Source: an uncultured Clostridia bacterium
GTDB lineage: Bacteria > Bacillota > Clostridia > Oscillospirales > CAG-272
DNA: 46,913 nucleotides
Reading direction: 5' to 3'
Assembly (NCBI GenBank): GCA_944381095.1
Contig: CALWJW010000006.1
Span: 1 to 46,913 of the forward strand
In this document: positions 8,709 through 18,152 of the stretch, piece by piece
Layout of the letters: each line of letters begins with the position of its first letter
Position numbering within the stretch: position 1 is the stretch's first letter
Program-made: the position numbers and the translations under genes
The notes under the pieces: model-generated
The model's input: only the letters and a program-made list of their open reading frames with translations
The model's database searches: none
Told to the model about the DNA's origin: nothing

Positions 8709-8849
8709 ATGTGTAAAGCAAAGTCGGCGTCTATTCTAATATACGCAAACACAGCACGCGGATACCGCCGAAACGCCGCGTTTTTTCCACGCGCAAGACA
8801 ATATATTCACATTGGATACATGGAACTTATTATTACAGGCTCCGGATAA
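8709..8849 (+). CDS. possible 46-residue small protein or leader peptide
   Basis: AAAGGAGG (8694-8701), an almost perfect ribosome site, stands seven bases before an ATG that opens 46 codons beginning MCKAKSASILIYANTARGYR, a basic peptide with no recognised family. The stop codon lies inside the left arm of the terminator at 8837-8889. An earlier hairpin, ACGCGG (8756-8761) with CCGCGT (8776-8781), is followed by six Ts and also looks terminator-like. So the transcript from 8590 may be a structured small RNA, or the ORF may be a leader whose translation disrupts the terminators and allows read-through to the exported-protein cluster at 9067. Coding is not proved. Confidence 0.4.
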   Translation: MCKAKSASILIYANTARGYRRNAAFFPRARQYIHIGYMELIITGSG

Positions 8850-8889
8850 CCGCACAAAGCTGCGGAATTTTCCGGAGTCTGTTTTTTTT
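8837..8889 (+). terminator. strong intrinsic terminator
   Basis: An outer stem AGGCTCCGGA/TCCGGAGTCT with an inner stem CCGCA/TGCGG is followed by eight Ts (8882-8889). It ends the short transcript from the promoter at 8590. The remaining interval to 9066 shows no clear second promoter. Confidence 0.85.
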
Positions 8890-9066
8890 CCTGTGAACCG
8901 TAAAATAATGCTGACAGCTGTTGTTTTTGCCGGAGAAACCGACAGTTCAGAGTCAGAAATGAGTACAGTAGAACATTAAACACGCTGATTTCAGGTAATG
9001 ATAAATCCTGCTACATGGTCATATGTAATAATGGGAATGAACAAACGTGACGAGGGGGGAGGTAAT

Positions 9067-9837
9067 ATGAAAAAAACAAAACTTATAATTTTACTGACAG
9101 TTGCCGTTATAATAATAATCGCTACCGTAGTAATATTGACTTTTGTATTTCAGGAAAACAGTGTACGCAACCGTTTAATTGAGGTAGATTATAGTACTAT
9201 TTTTGATGAAGCTTTTGCCAGAGGTCCGGCTTATATCATCTGCGCAAGATTTGAAGAAAAAAGATGGCATCTGAACTGTACGGAATATGTTTTTGAAATA
9301 ACGGAAGTGCTGAAAGGAAATCTCAGTCAGAAAGAAATTTCAACATATGAGAGAAAACTAAACTGGTTTCAGAAAAGTGATTTTGAAGTATGGTTAGATC
9401 CGGGAGAAATCGGTGCAGTTAAAATAAGACCGGGATATGATAGTTATGTCGTCGGTGAGGAATATTTATTAACACCTGGTTTCAGACCTGATGACAGCAG
9501 CAAATTATTTGAAAACTGGGGAAATTATATCCCGCTTAATGATCTCGAAAATGCGTATTATAGAACTAAGAAATTTTTAAATCAGTTTACGACTCTGGAA
9601 ATCGAAAATCCGACACGTGACGAATTTGTTTCATTTTTGAAAGGAATTATAGAGGAGTATTCGGTAGCCGATGAACATGAATATCCGGAGGGACCGATTT
9701 CTTTGCCGTCAGATAACCAATCGTTCTACATAGCAATAGCTTGTAGCGGAGCGGGAGTTGTAGTTTTATGCGCAGCTCTTGTAACATATAATGTAGTAGG
9801 TAAAAAAAGAAAGCGTAAACCGAGTGGCAATACTTGA
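9067..9837 (+). CDS. membrane-anchored exported protein, unknown function
   Basis: The start is the ATG at 9067, directly after GAGGGGGGAGG, not the earlier ATG at 8998. The 256-residue product has an N-terminal signal anchor (about 5-29), an exported domain, and a C-terminal helix (about 218-243) followed by the basic tail GKKRKRK. The exported domain contains the pattern TEYVFEITEVLKGN followed by a GDTV-like turn region, also seen in weaker form in the lipoproteins at 13118 and 17252; the three are probably related. The C-terminal hydrophobic-plus-KKRKRK anchor also matches that of the 13118 product. It is 36 bases upstream of the metalloprotease gene and probably in its operon. No enzymatic motif is visible. 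Confidence 0.65.
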   Translation: MKKTKLIILLTVAVIIIIATVVILTFVFQENSVRNRLIEVDYSTIFDEAFARGPAYIICARFEEKRWHLNCTEYVFEITEVLKGNLSQKEISTYERKLNWFQKSDFEVWLDPGEIGAVKIRPGYDSYVVGEEYLLTPGFRPDDSSKLFENWGNYIPLNDLENAYYRTKKFLNQFTTLEIENPTRDEFVSFLKGIIEEYSVADEHEYPEGPISLPSDNQSFYIAIACSGAGVVVLCAALVTYNVVGKKRKRKPSGNT

Positions 9838-9873
9838 ATTGAAAAAAATTATATTAAGAAAGGAAAATATATT

Positions 9874-12800
9874 ATGAAAATGAATTACAACAAAAAAATA
9901 ATTTGCATGTTAACACTTATTCTCGTTTTTCTTATGCTTTTTACGCCTATATTACCTGTATTTGCGGTAACGATAACCACAGATGAAGAAGAGTTGACAG
10001 GAGCTGATATTGTAAGAGAAGATGAAGACAAACGTGAAAAGTTTTCAAAACATTATCTGACTGGAGACGGAAGTTATTTTGCCGTTGCCTACACAGAACA
10101 AGTCAATTATCTTGATGACGACGGAAAATGGAAAGAAGTTGATAATACTTTTACAACTAACATTTTTACCGGAGAAAAAACAACTAAAAACGAAAAGTTC
10201 AAAGTAAAATTTGCAAACAAGGCAAACAAAGAAAAACTTGTGAGCATACAGACAGACGAGTTTAAAGTATCATGGGGAATTTTGGTATCCGAGAACGGAA
10301 CTGATTATTTTTCTTTGAACAAAGTAAAGGGAGTTGAAAATGAAAAGCTTAAAACCAAAGAAATAAAGACGACGGAAGATGCACAGAGCCTCGGAAAAGC
10401 GGTATCAGGTATAATTTATGAAAACGCCTACGGAGATTACCTTGATGTGCGTTATTCAGTAGCACATCAGAAGGTAAAAGAAGATCTGATTATCACTGAA
10501 AAATCCGGTTTCAATTCTTACAAAGTTACATATGATATAAGTAAGATAAAAGACGGATACGTTTTGCAGGATAACAGCGGAGAGGTTACTTTTTATAACA
10601 GTGAAGGAGTTGCATTATTCAAAGCAGGGATACCGGTAATGTATGACAGCGCCGGCAAGTCGTCAGCTGATATTCAGGTAAATGTAATAAGCGGCAAAAA
10701 AACAGTTGAGGTTATATACACGCCTTCATCCACTTGGCTAAACGACTCGGAAAGAGTTTATCCGGTTACAATTGATCCAGAGTTGTCAACTTCACAATAC
10801 ACCTCAAATATAATGGATACTTCTGTTTATTATACCAGTGCATATTCAACAACAAATGCTAATGCAGTCTCACCGTATTTGTACATGGGCATGGATTACA
10901 CAGTATACATAAAAATATTCAATGTACCTTCTGTAACTTCGCAATATACAGTACTTGGTTGTAATTTAATTTTTATGGGAGACTATCTTAGCGTTCCACC
11001 GGATTCAGCAACTTCGTTTTTTGTAAAAACATATAATGTTTGTGAATACTGGAATGAATATATGTTTATGAGTTGTGAATCGGATTTTGTCTATGACCCT
11101 GATATTGATTATTTTGAACTTCAAACTAACAGACCTGAAGTCGGAACTATGATAACGTCCGATATTTCAGCCTTAGACAATGATAACTTATCCTTGAGTT
11201 TAGATTTATCAGGGATATATTCTCAGAACGGTGGATATAACAACTATTTTAGTTATTATTATGGCTTTGAAATTTATATGCATTGGTATCACTCTTACCA
11301 TGCTTTTTCGAGCGAATCAAACGGAGTGCATCCTTACATAGTAACAAGATATGAATTAAGCGGAGGCTCTGATAATCAATATACTGATATAAATTCATCC
11401 GAAATATTCAGAATAAAATCACTTACAAATCAAAAATATTTGACGTTTAACGATACTACAGGAACCGCCTCAACACAATTACTTAGTTTTGATTACTTAC
11501 AGGGATTCAAGTTTATTTATAATGCAACAGGAAATTATTATACAATCCAATCCGATTCTGACAATCCAAACTATATTTCATATCAAAGCACGCCTGATAA
11601 CCAAAACAATTATCCTGTCACTATTTCTAACACTGCTAATTACCATTGGAAAGTTTACTTGAATGATGATGATACATTTTCAATTCTTTCTGAAAGCAGT
11701 GGTTTTCAAAATTACGCATTGACTTCAATGAACTATTCTTGGGATCAGGCAAATAATGATGTAGTATTATCGGTTTATTCTACTTCCAATAATCATCAAC
11801 GTTGGATTTTAGAAGGTTACTATGATAATCCAAGTTGTTACGATCGAACTATAACGGTAAATAATTATACTGATGAATTTATTGTAGAAAAAGGCGAAAA
11901 GGTTAAACTTATATTCAATCTATATGTAAACGATCCTTTACAGTCTTCAGATAGTGATGTCGTTGAAATAGATAATTACAATATAATTACAGCTTTAAAC
12001 AGTGGAACTGTTGAAATATTTGATTCCAGTAATCATCCATGTTGTTATATTACTGTGGTCGATTATTTATTCAATCCTAACATTGTTTACAATATCGGAA
12101 TAGCTTCCGAGGAGAGTTATTTGCATCGTGAAGAAAATTCAACCAATGTGTGCATTAGGGAGGATTTATCGTGGTCACTTCCTAAAGAAAGCGTTACCGG
12201 TATTTGGAGATTCCAAATGGTTGGTGACGCCTACAAGATATATAACATGAGTGTTCAGGCAGCAGAAAATGAAGTATTGAGCGACAATAATCTTGTGCTC
12301 TCATATCAAACATACAATAATTCATCTTATGCTGTTTTGAAAAATGATAGCGCAAATGATGATAGTCTCTTATGGTATATTGAAAGAGTCTCAAGTTCGG
12401 GCAAATTATATTATCGTTTCAGTCCTAAAAATTATCCTAATAAGTATTTGAAAATGCACGGAAATACGGCAAAGTTGGATAACAAACAGGAACAGCTTGA
12501 TGAATGGACTGTTTCCGAATTAGAGTATGAAGCATATTTTGAAGGTACTCTGCGAACATCAAACGACTCAAATAATGCAAATCGTAAAATAATTTATTGT
12601 GCTGCATCACCTGAATTTTATGATAATTTTCTCCCAAGCGAGCTGCAAAGGGCAATAGACGAGTGGAATTTTGCTCCTAATCTTTTTAAGCTGCAGCTTG
12701 TGAATGCTAGTGATGGAAAAGATGTACAGATATGGTTTGATGTAGGCGCTTCATCTGATATTGGAATTGCCAGTATGACTCCATATATGGACGAATATAC

Positions 12801-13125
12801 AGCATATCAATTTGATACACCGGAAGAGGAACTCCAAGTGGCAAATAGTCCTTGGTATAGAACGGTCATAAATATATATCTAAGCGTACAAGGTAGCATT
12901 AATTTTACACAGATTACAGATGATGAAAAATATGGCACAATACTTCATGAAATAGGTCATGCACTGAAATTATCTCATCCAAATGATATTACTGGCAGTT
13001 ATGCGTCAGCTTACCCAGCAGTGATGATACAAGGGACAAATGAAGATAATTGGAAAGCTTTTCTCACCAACTTTGACAAAACCGCAGCTATATTGAAATG
13101 GAGGTCAAGTACAAGTAATGAATAA
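9874..13125 (+). CDS. secreted multi-domain zinc metalloprotease with lectin-like modules
   Basis: A signal peptide with probable cleavage after VFA (about residue 31) is followed by an N-terminal domain (about 45-310) of the kind found in large cell-wall proteins, with KHYLTGDGSYFAVAY and VYPVTIDPE. The middle (310-500) is a beta-rich DNRLRE-like region. Two ricin-B-like/beta-trefoil modules lie at about 505-655 and 730-890, separated by an Ig-like segment. The C-terminal catalytic domain carries HEIGHALKLSH, giving zinc ligands H1025, H1029 and H1035 with base E1026, then a Met-turn candidate at M1051. It resembles matrixin-type (M10) peptidases except for Lys where Gly is usual. The product probably cleaves host or microbial surface proteins. 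Base composition is distinctly AT-richer than the flanks, suggesting transfer. Its stop overlaps the next start by eight bases. Confidence 0.8.
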   Translation: MKMNYNKKIICMLTLILVFLMLFTPILPVFAVTITTDEEELTGADIVREDEDKREKFSKHYLTGDGSYFAVAYTEQVNYLDDDGKWKEVDNTFTTNIFTGEKTTKNEKFKVKFANKANKEKLVSIQTDEFKVSWGILVSENGTDYFSLNKVKGVENEKLKTKEIKTTEDAQSLGKAVSGIIYENAYGDYLDVRYSVAHQKVKEDLIITEKSGFNSYKVTYDISKIKDGYVLQDNSGEVTFYNSEGVALFKAGIPVMYDSAGKSSADIQVNVISGKKTVEVIYTPSSTWLNDSERVYPVTIDPELSTSQYTSNIMDTSVYYTSAYSTTNANAVSPYLYMGMDYTVYIKIFNVPSVTSQYTVLGCNLIFMGDYLSVPPDSATSFFVKTYNVCEYWNEYMFMSCESDFVYDPDIDYFELQTNRPEVGTMITSDISALDNDNLSLSLDLSGIYSQNGGYNNYFSYYYGFEIYMHWYHSYHAFSSESNGVHPYIVTRYELSGGSDNQYTDINSSEIFRIKSLTNQKYLTFNDTTGTASTQLLSFDYLQGFKFIYNATGNYYTIQSDSDNPNYISYQSTPDNQNNYPVTISNTANYHWKVYLNDDDTFSILSESSGFQNYALTSMNYSWDQANNDVVLSVYSTSNNHQRWILEGYYDNPSCYDRTITVNNYTDEFIVEKGEKVKLIFNLYVNDPLQSSDSDVVEIDNYNIITALNSGTVEIFDSSNHPCCYITVVDYLFNPNIVYNIGIASEESYLHREENSTNVCIREDLSWSLPKESVTGIWRFQMVGDAYKIYNMSVQAAENEVLSDNNLVLSYQTYNNSSYAVLKNDSANDDSLLWYIERVSSSGKLYYRFSPKNYPNKYLKMHGNTAKLDNKQEQLDEWTVSELEYEAYFEGTLRTSNDSNNANRKIIYCAASPEFYDNFLPSELQRAIDEWNFAPNLFKLQLVNASDGKDVQIWFDVGASSDIGIASMTPYMDEYTAYQFDTPEEELQVANSPWYRTVINIYLSVQGSINFTQITDDEKYGTILHEIGHALKLSHPNDITGSYASAYPAVMIQGTNEDNWKAFLTNFDKTAAILKWRSSTSNE

Positions 13126-14299
13126 AACAAAAAATATATGTTTAACGGTAATTATAATGCTTGCCGCGGTTTTAATATGTTCTTGCTCCATGTGGAAAGA
13201 GGAAAGAGCGGCAAGCGGGACAGATGTTGAATTAAAAAAAGTACAAGACGCAGAGTATACCGAAGATAATCCGTATATTCTTGAAAACGCTGAGCTGACA
13301 TACGAGGAAACTCTTTATCCGGTGAGTATTCGCAGTAATATGTCTATTTATTATGTAGAATACCCGTACTACCAGACTATAAGTTCTTTTCCTAAAACGC
13401 ATGAAGGTTATAACTGCAAACATGACGGAATGGTACTTGACGTAACAAAAATCTCATCAAAGACGTATTATTATATGCACGAAAAATCAGACTCGGATAT
13501 AATTGAATCTACTCCGTGGGATATAGAGTATAAGGGTTATTACCCGGACAATGTAATAACATTTACGAGGACGACACTGCGAGTGGACTGTGTTATGTCA
13601 GGCAGCGGAGAAAATTTTGAAAATATTAAAGCAGGCGATACTGTCGATGTGATCGAAGCGTTCGGATATTCTCCCGAAGGAGTTTTGTACAGTACCTGTG
13701 ACCTAGGCAATTCTTCAGACGTCTCAGAATTAATAGATCAGGGAGAACTTGAATATTTAGTTTATAGAATTGATAATCCCGAAGAAACGCATTTTAATCC
13801 ATATACACAATACGGAAATCGTCCGATGATGAGGATCGGACACAAATACAATATAGTCCTTTATGATGATTATATTATGGATAATATTACGGTATATAAG
13901 TCGGGCACGCCCTATGATCTTCCGAGACAATATACCGAAGGCGCTTACTTTTCGCCTTATGCATTCGAAATAAGCGAAGAAGCTTTGCAAACCTCATATG
14001 AATATATAGGTAGCGGTAGATACAAAAATTTATTACGATACAGAAACGATTTCCCGGAAGATTTTAAAGTATATTCTCAATATGGCTACTACCTTACGTT
14101 ATGGCAGATATGCGGCGAAAGACTGAACACGATAACAGTCGACAAACCGCCGGAAAATACCGGTACAAATATATTTGACAACAAAGTAGTTTGCGGTGCC
14201 GTAGGACTGGCAGGCGGTGTAGTTATTACCTCGGTCGCAGCCATTGTAACCTGCAAAATAGTAAGCAAAAAAAGAAAGCGAAAACTTCCGCCGGAATAA
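13118..14299 (+). CDS. exported lipoprotein-like protein with C-terminal membrane anchor
   Basis: The 393-residue product begins with a signal sequence ending in ICSC, an imperfect lipobox. It has an exported region containing the pattern DNPYILEN...EETLYP and AGDTVDVIEAFGYSPEG, and ends with a Gly/Val-rich helix followed by SKKRKRKLPPE. The first part is clearly similar to the lipoprotein at 17252 (EDPFIEEN...DTTRLPF and VGDTVKILEYYSVDPNG), so they are paralogues. The start overlaps the metalloprotease stop, which implies translational coupling and a shared role, perhaps as cognate partner or inhibitor; that role is inference. Its last 214 bp are duplicated at 16984-17197. No catalytic motif is recognised. 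Confidence 0.7.
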   Translation: MNKTKNICLTVIIMLAAVLICSCSMWKEERAASGTDVELKKVQDAEYTEDNPYILENAELTYEETLYPVSIRSNMSIYYVEYPYYQTISSFPKTHEGYNCKHDGMVLDVTKISSKTYYYMHEKSDSDIIESTPWDIEYKGYYPDNVITFTRTTLRVDCVMSGSGENFENIKAGDTVDVIEAFGYSPEGVLYSTCDLGNSSDVSELIDQGELEYLVYRIDNPEETHFNPYTQYGNRPMMRIGHKYNIVLYDDYIMDNITVYKSGTPYDLPRQYTEGAYFSPYAFEISEEALQTSYEYIGSGRYKNLLRYRNDFPEDFKVYSQYGYYLTLWQICGERLNTITVDKPPENTGTNIFDNKVVCGAVGLAGGVVITSVAAIVTCKIVSKKRKRKLPPE

Positions 14300-14479
14300 T
14301 CCGTGCCTGCCTGAAAACTTTCGACGAAAACGGATATAGTTTTCAATTATACATGGAAATACAGACGGTTGAGACCAAATACCGTTTGGCATTGCAGTTG
14401 ATCTTAAATACCTCGAAAAATGTACGAGTTTTGTACATATAACCACATAAAAAAATAAATTTTCAAGAAAGGAGATCAG

Positions 14480-15727
14480 ATGAAAAGAAAATTGTTTTTT
14501 GGGGCGTTTATATTTACACTGGTACTTGCGGTACTGAATCCTCTTTTCTTTTACTACCAGAAATGCAAAATCGTCGTAAAAACGGATGACAGTTATGAAA
14601 CCTTTGTTTTTGATGTTGAAAACAAAGATGTATTCATGTATATAAATAACGACTCGCCGTTTCCGATAGGAAGGCCTTATTCATATGGCTATGATATTCC
14701 GAGAGAATATGTATATCATGACTTCGGTATAGTATCCGTTCCGTTCAGAACAGAGGTAACGGATACCCAGGAAAATTCCGTTTTGGAGAAAAAAATCAAG
14801 TTCGATAACAAAAATTATCACAGATATTACAGCGCCAGTATTCCGTTATATCTGACGGATATGTCTTCAAAAACGTCAAAAGAAAGTCTGATCTACTGCG
14901 AGATATATACAGACACAAGAGTGCGTCCGAAGGAAACTACGATTTGCTATGGAGATAAAATACTGCGCGTAACTTTTGAAAGATATCACTTTGATTTCGA
15001 CGGAGACCCTTTTACCGGGGTGCTGACGGAGGAACAGGCAATATATCTTTTTGAAAAGTACCAAGGGACTCTTTTGAATACCAAAACCGATTCAGTGTCC
15101 GAATACAGGCTTGAGCCGGAAGAAACCGAATCGGAATACATGAGATTGCTTGCCGAATATGAAAAAGAAGAGGCGGATGAAACGCTGACGCCGTCAGAGA
15201 GAGAAGACAGATATGTTTTCAGAAAATATGTTGACGGAATTCCGACGTATGAAACTGTCCACATAACCAAAACTTACTCAGCAATCGATCTTAGTTCTTT
15301 TTACTCCGCACCGATTACATCGGAAGATATGACAGAATGGGATGATGAAAAAATAACGCAGAAAATTGATGATGTTGTAAATAATACATATGAGATAAGC
15401 GGAAAAGGACACGGGGATATAATTAGCATAAATTCATCAGAGAGATATTTGGCAAAAGCTATCACCGGACAGCGCTCGGTAGTAAGTTACGTAATAGCTG
15501 AATTTGAGGATGGCGAAAAGTCTTTGATGAAGACAGTCACTTTTCTTGAAAGGGCATATGTCTACGACTCTTATACGCTTGCGGCATTTATAACCGTTCA
15601 GGCAGTTATAATGATACTGTCGTATGTCTGTATTGTTTTTATTCCCGGGTTTCCGGAGAACAGAAAAAATGCAGAAGCAGACGATAACTTACCCGAAGAA
15701 ACCGGATCGCCGGTACAGAAGGAATAA
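14480..15727 (+). CDS. two-helix membrane protein, tandem paralogue A
   Basis: AAAGGAG lies before the ATG. The 415-residue product has an N-terminal helix (about 5-26), a large exported domain and a C-terminal helix (about 370-395) with an acidic tail. It is a paralogue of the next gene: both share an NPxxFxYQxCKIV start, FRKYVDGxPTYETV, ERYLAK...GQRSV, AEFEDGE and TVTFLExAYVYDSY just before the second helix. The family is not recognised. Topology suggests both ends in the membrane with the body outside. It is part of the 9067-18133 exported cluster, 180 bases after the preceding gene, an interval in which nothing else was seen. Confidence 0.7.
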   Translation: MKRKLFFGAFIFTLVLAVLNPLFFYYQKCKIVVKTDDSYETFVFDVENKDVFMYINNDSPFPIGRPYSYGYDIPREYVYHDFGIVSVPFRTEVTDTQENSVLEKKIKFDNKNYHRYYSASIPLYLTDMSSKTSKESLIYCEIYTDTRVRPKETTICYGDKILRVTFERYHFDFDGDPFTGVLTEEQAIYLFEKYQGTLLNTKTDSVSEYRLEPEETESEYMRLLAEYEKEEADETLTPSEREDRYVFRKYVDGIPTYETVHITKTYSAIDLSSFYSAPITSEDMTEWDDEKITQKIDDVVNNTYEISGKGHGDIISINSSERYLAKAITGQRSVVSYVIAEFEDGEKSLMKTVTFLERAYVYDSYTLAAFITVQAVIMILSYVCIVFIPGFPENRKNAEADDNLPEETGSPVQKE

Positions 15728-15790
15728 TTGATTTATCTGATTAAGGTGTGAATATTCATTTTTGTCAATATTCCGAAGAAAGGAGTGTTT

Positions 15791-16969
15791 ATGAAGAAGA
15801 TATTGCTTGTAATGTTGCTTACGGTTACAGCGGTACTTACGGTTTTCAACCCCATCTGTTTCACATATCAGCAATGTAAAATAGTAATAAAACCGAAAAA
15901 AGAATATCAGACATATATTTTACGTGATTACGAAAGTGTTGCCGACAAAGATTACAGGGATGATGTTGATCAATTCGGTATCCGATCTGACAGATTTGCA
16001 CGGAATACACTGTATGAAAATTACGGTATTTTTTCCGTTCCGGTTAATGCCGGAATATCCCCGTTTGTCAATGAAGACCTGAAACCGATCAGCAAAGAAT
16101 TCAGCTTGGAAAATATAAGTGATACCAAGGAATATATGTCTGCTTTCGAACTTGGAAATATAACAGATAAAGCATCAATGTCCTCAAAAGACAATCTTTT
16201 GTACGGCAGCAGCTTTACCGGAAAATCCTACAGCTATGCGAAAGTCTATAATGACCGTGTATTTTACATCAGTTACGCTTTTGAGAAAGAAAACGGGAAA
16301 TATACCTGCAACGGTTCTGAGTTGATAATAGACGGTAAAGTATTTGACAGCACTTTGACGGAGGAAAGCGCAAGATCAATAATGGAAAAGGTGATCTATA
16401 CCGAGACTGATAATATATCGGAATACAGATCGGAGACAATAGAATCAGAGTGCGGATATTACATAGACGATAACGAAAGTTACGGAAAATCATACATTTA
16501 CAGGTTCAGAAAATATGTTGACGGCAATCCTACGTACGAAACTGTAACTGTACAATTCCGTAATCTGTTGAATTACGGAACGTTAGGTGTATATTCAACA
16601 GCATCGGCACCGATTACTTCTGGGGATATAATTGAGTTAAATGACGAAAAAATAACCCGGAATATCGAGGAACTTGTAAACATCGCTTATAACAGCGGAG
16701 ATAAGTCTCACGGAAATCTGACAAGTATTGAGATAGCTGAAAGATATCTGGCTAAATCACTTCCGGGACAGCGTTCGGTCATATGTAATGTCAAAGCTGA
16801 GTTTGAGGACGGTGAAAGTGCGCTTATAGAAACAGTTACCTTTCTTGAAGATGCGTATGTCTACGATAGTTACCCTCTTATAGCATTTGTTTTTGTTCAG
16901 ATTGTCTTGGTTGTTTTTTCTGCCGGCTGCATGTTCCTTATAAAAAATTCCGGGAAAAGAAAAAGTTAA
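15791..16969 (+). CDS. two-helix membrane protein, tandem paralogue B
   Basis: The ATG at 15791 is chosen because AAGGAG ends six bases before it; the GTG at 15785 would overlap that ribosome site. The 392-residue product has the same plan as its neighbour: N-terminal helix, exported domain and C-terminal helix (about 360-382) ending in GKRKS. The C-terminal third (GQRSVICNVKAEFEDGE and beyond) is the best conserved part between the two, while the N-terminal halves have diverged. This is a tandem duplication old enough to have lost DNA-level identity. Function is unknown. Confidence 0.7.
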   Translation: MKKILLVMLLTVTAVLTVFNPICFTYQQCKIVIKPKKEYQTYILRDYESVADKDYRDDVDQFGIRSDRFARNTLYENYGIFSVPVNAGISPFVNEDLKPISKEFSLENISDTKEYMSAFELGNITDKASMSSKDNLLYGSSFTGKSYSYAKVYNDRVFYISYAFEKENGKYTCNGSELIIDGKVFDSTLTEESARSIMEKVIYTETDNISEYRSETIESECGYYIDDNESYGKSYIYRFRKYVDGNPTYETVTVQFRNLLNYGTLGVYSTASAPITSGDIIELNDEKITRNIEELVNIAYNSGDKSHGNLTSIEIAERYLAKSLPGQRSVICNVKAEFEDGESALIETVTFLEDAYVYDSYPLIAFVFVQIVLVVFSAGCMFLIKNSGKRKS

Positions 16970-16983
16970 TATCTTCCCGACGT

Positions 16984-17221
16984 CAGATATGCGGCGAAAG
17001 ACTGAACACGATAACAGTCGACAAACCGCCGGAAAATACCGGTACAAACATATTTGATAACAAGGTAGTTTGCGGTGCCGTAGGACTTGCCGGCGGGGTA
17101 GTTATTACCTCGGTCGCAGCCCTTATAACCTGCAAAGTAGTAAGCAAAAAAAGAAAGCGTAAACTTCCGCCGGAATAATCCGTGCCTGCCTGAAAACGTT
17201 TCTCACCAACTTTGACAAAAC
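16984..17221 (+). pseudogene. mosaic remnant: lipoprotein tail joined to metalloprotease tail
   Basis: Bases 16984-17197 match 14105-14318, the 3' end of the lipoprotein gene plus 19 bases past its stop, over 214 bp with ten mismatches and no indel. Seven mismatches are silent and three are conservative (I/L, V/I, I/V), so this copy evolved under coding constraint before it was broken. Directly after, 17199-17221 equals 13060-13082 from the metalloprotease 3' end over 23 bp and reads FLTNFDKTS then stop. No start or upstream coding part remains. It appears to be what is left after deletion inside a second metalloprotease/lipoprotein unit. Confidence 0.85.
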
Positions 17222-17251
17222 TTCATGACTGTAAATGGGGGGGCGTGAAAA

Positions 17252-18133
17252 ATGAAAAAAATTATATCGTTGTTGCTTGTTTTTGCATCTGTTACATATT
17301 TTTTTGTCGGATGCAAAGAAACTGAAACACCGTGCGATACTTCGAAATATACAAGAGAAGATCCTTTTATAGAAGAAAATTTTGTAATAACGGAAGATAC
17401 GACAAGATTACCGTTTGATAATTACTACTATCACTGGCAACAGTATGAAACCTCAGAACAGTATTTTAACAGTTATGTGAAAAATTCAGAAGTGGTGGTT
17501 TGTGCGGTTAAGGATTCGTCAGACAGCTATTACTGGGAAGAGGATGGAGAGAAGATTCTGTATACAGTAACGGAGATGAAAATAACCCGGAAGATATCAG
17601 GAATGGGTGGATATTACAACAGCCTGAATGTGGGCGACACAGTTAAAATACTTGAATACTATTCTGTGGATCCGAATGGTTGTTTTATGACTCACTATTA
17701 CAGATTTTCAGATGCTGACTACACCGAAGCAATTAACTATATGATGTTAGGTGATCGCGGTCAGTGGGCAGCGCATCCGTTTGTAAAATCTGACACTGAA
17801 TATTTTATGCATTTGAATATAGAGTTTTTAATTAACAGTGAAGATAAAAAAGTCGGTTTACCTAAGCTGAACGTACCGGAAGACGAAACATCCGGAAACG
17901 GCAGAGACTTTTTTAAAGATTTTTACTATATTCCGCATGAGAATATTGAAGGCGTGTTCTGCTATGCACCGCATTACGAATTAAGCGAATCGGCGTACAA
18001 TAAGGCAAAGCAAAATCTTTCGCAGTACGAAGATATAAGCGCTGAAAAATTTACTGATTCAGCTCAGGTTTATGACAGGAGGGTAATTTATATCCGGGAA
18101 GACCTGGACAAGTACGCTTCCGGAACTTTGTAA
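17252..18133 (+). CDS. lipoprotein, paralogue of the 13118-14299 product
   Basis: A signal sequence with lipobox FVGC (Cys21) gives a mature lipoprotein of about 273 residues without the C-terminal membrane anchor of its paralogue. Shared segments include EDPFIEEN near the N-terminus, a YTVTEMKITRKISG...VGDTVKILEYY core and a late YAPHYELSESAY region. A run of seven Gs replaces the usual ribosome site. The gene follows a relic of a metalloprotease tail, just as its paralogue follows the intact metalloprotease. Function is unrecognised; it may bind or modulate the protease (inference). Confidence 0.7.
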   Translation: MKKIISLLLVFASVTYFFVGCKETETPCDTSKYTREDPFIEENFVITEDTTRLPFDNYYYHWQQYETSEQYFNSYVKNSEVVVCAVKDSSDSYYWEEDGEKILYTVTEMKITRKISGMGGYYNSLNVGDTVKILEYYSVDPNGCFMTHYYRFSDADYTEAINYMMLGDRGQWAAHPFVKSDTEYFMHLNIEFLINSEDKKVGLPKLNVPEDETSGNGRDFFKDFYYIPHENIEGVFCYAPHYELSESAYNKAKQNLSQYEDISAEKFTDSAQVYDRRVIYIREDLDKYASGTL

Positions 18134-18152
18134 CAATTCAAAATATGTAAAT

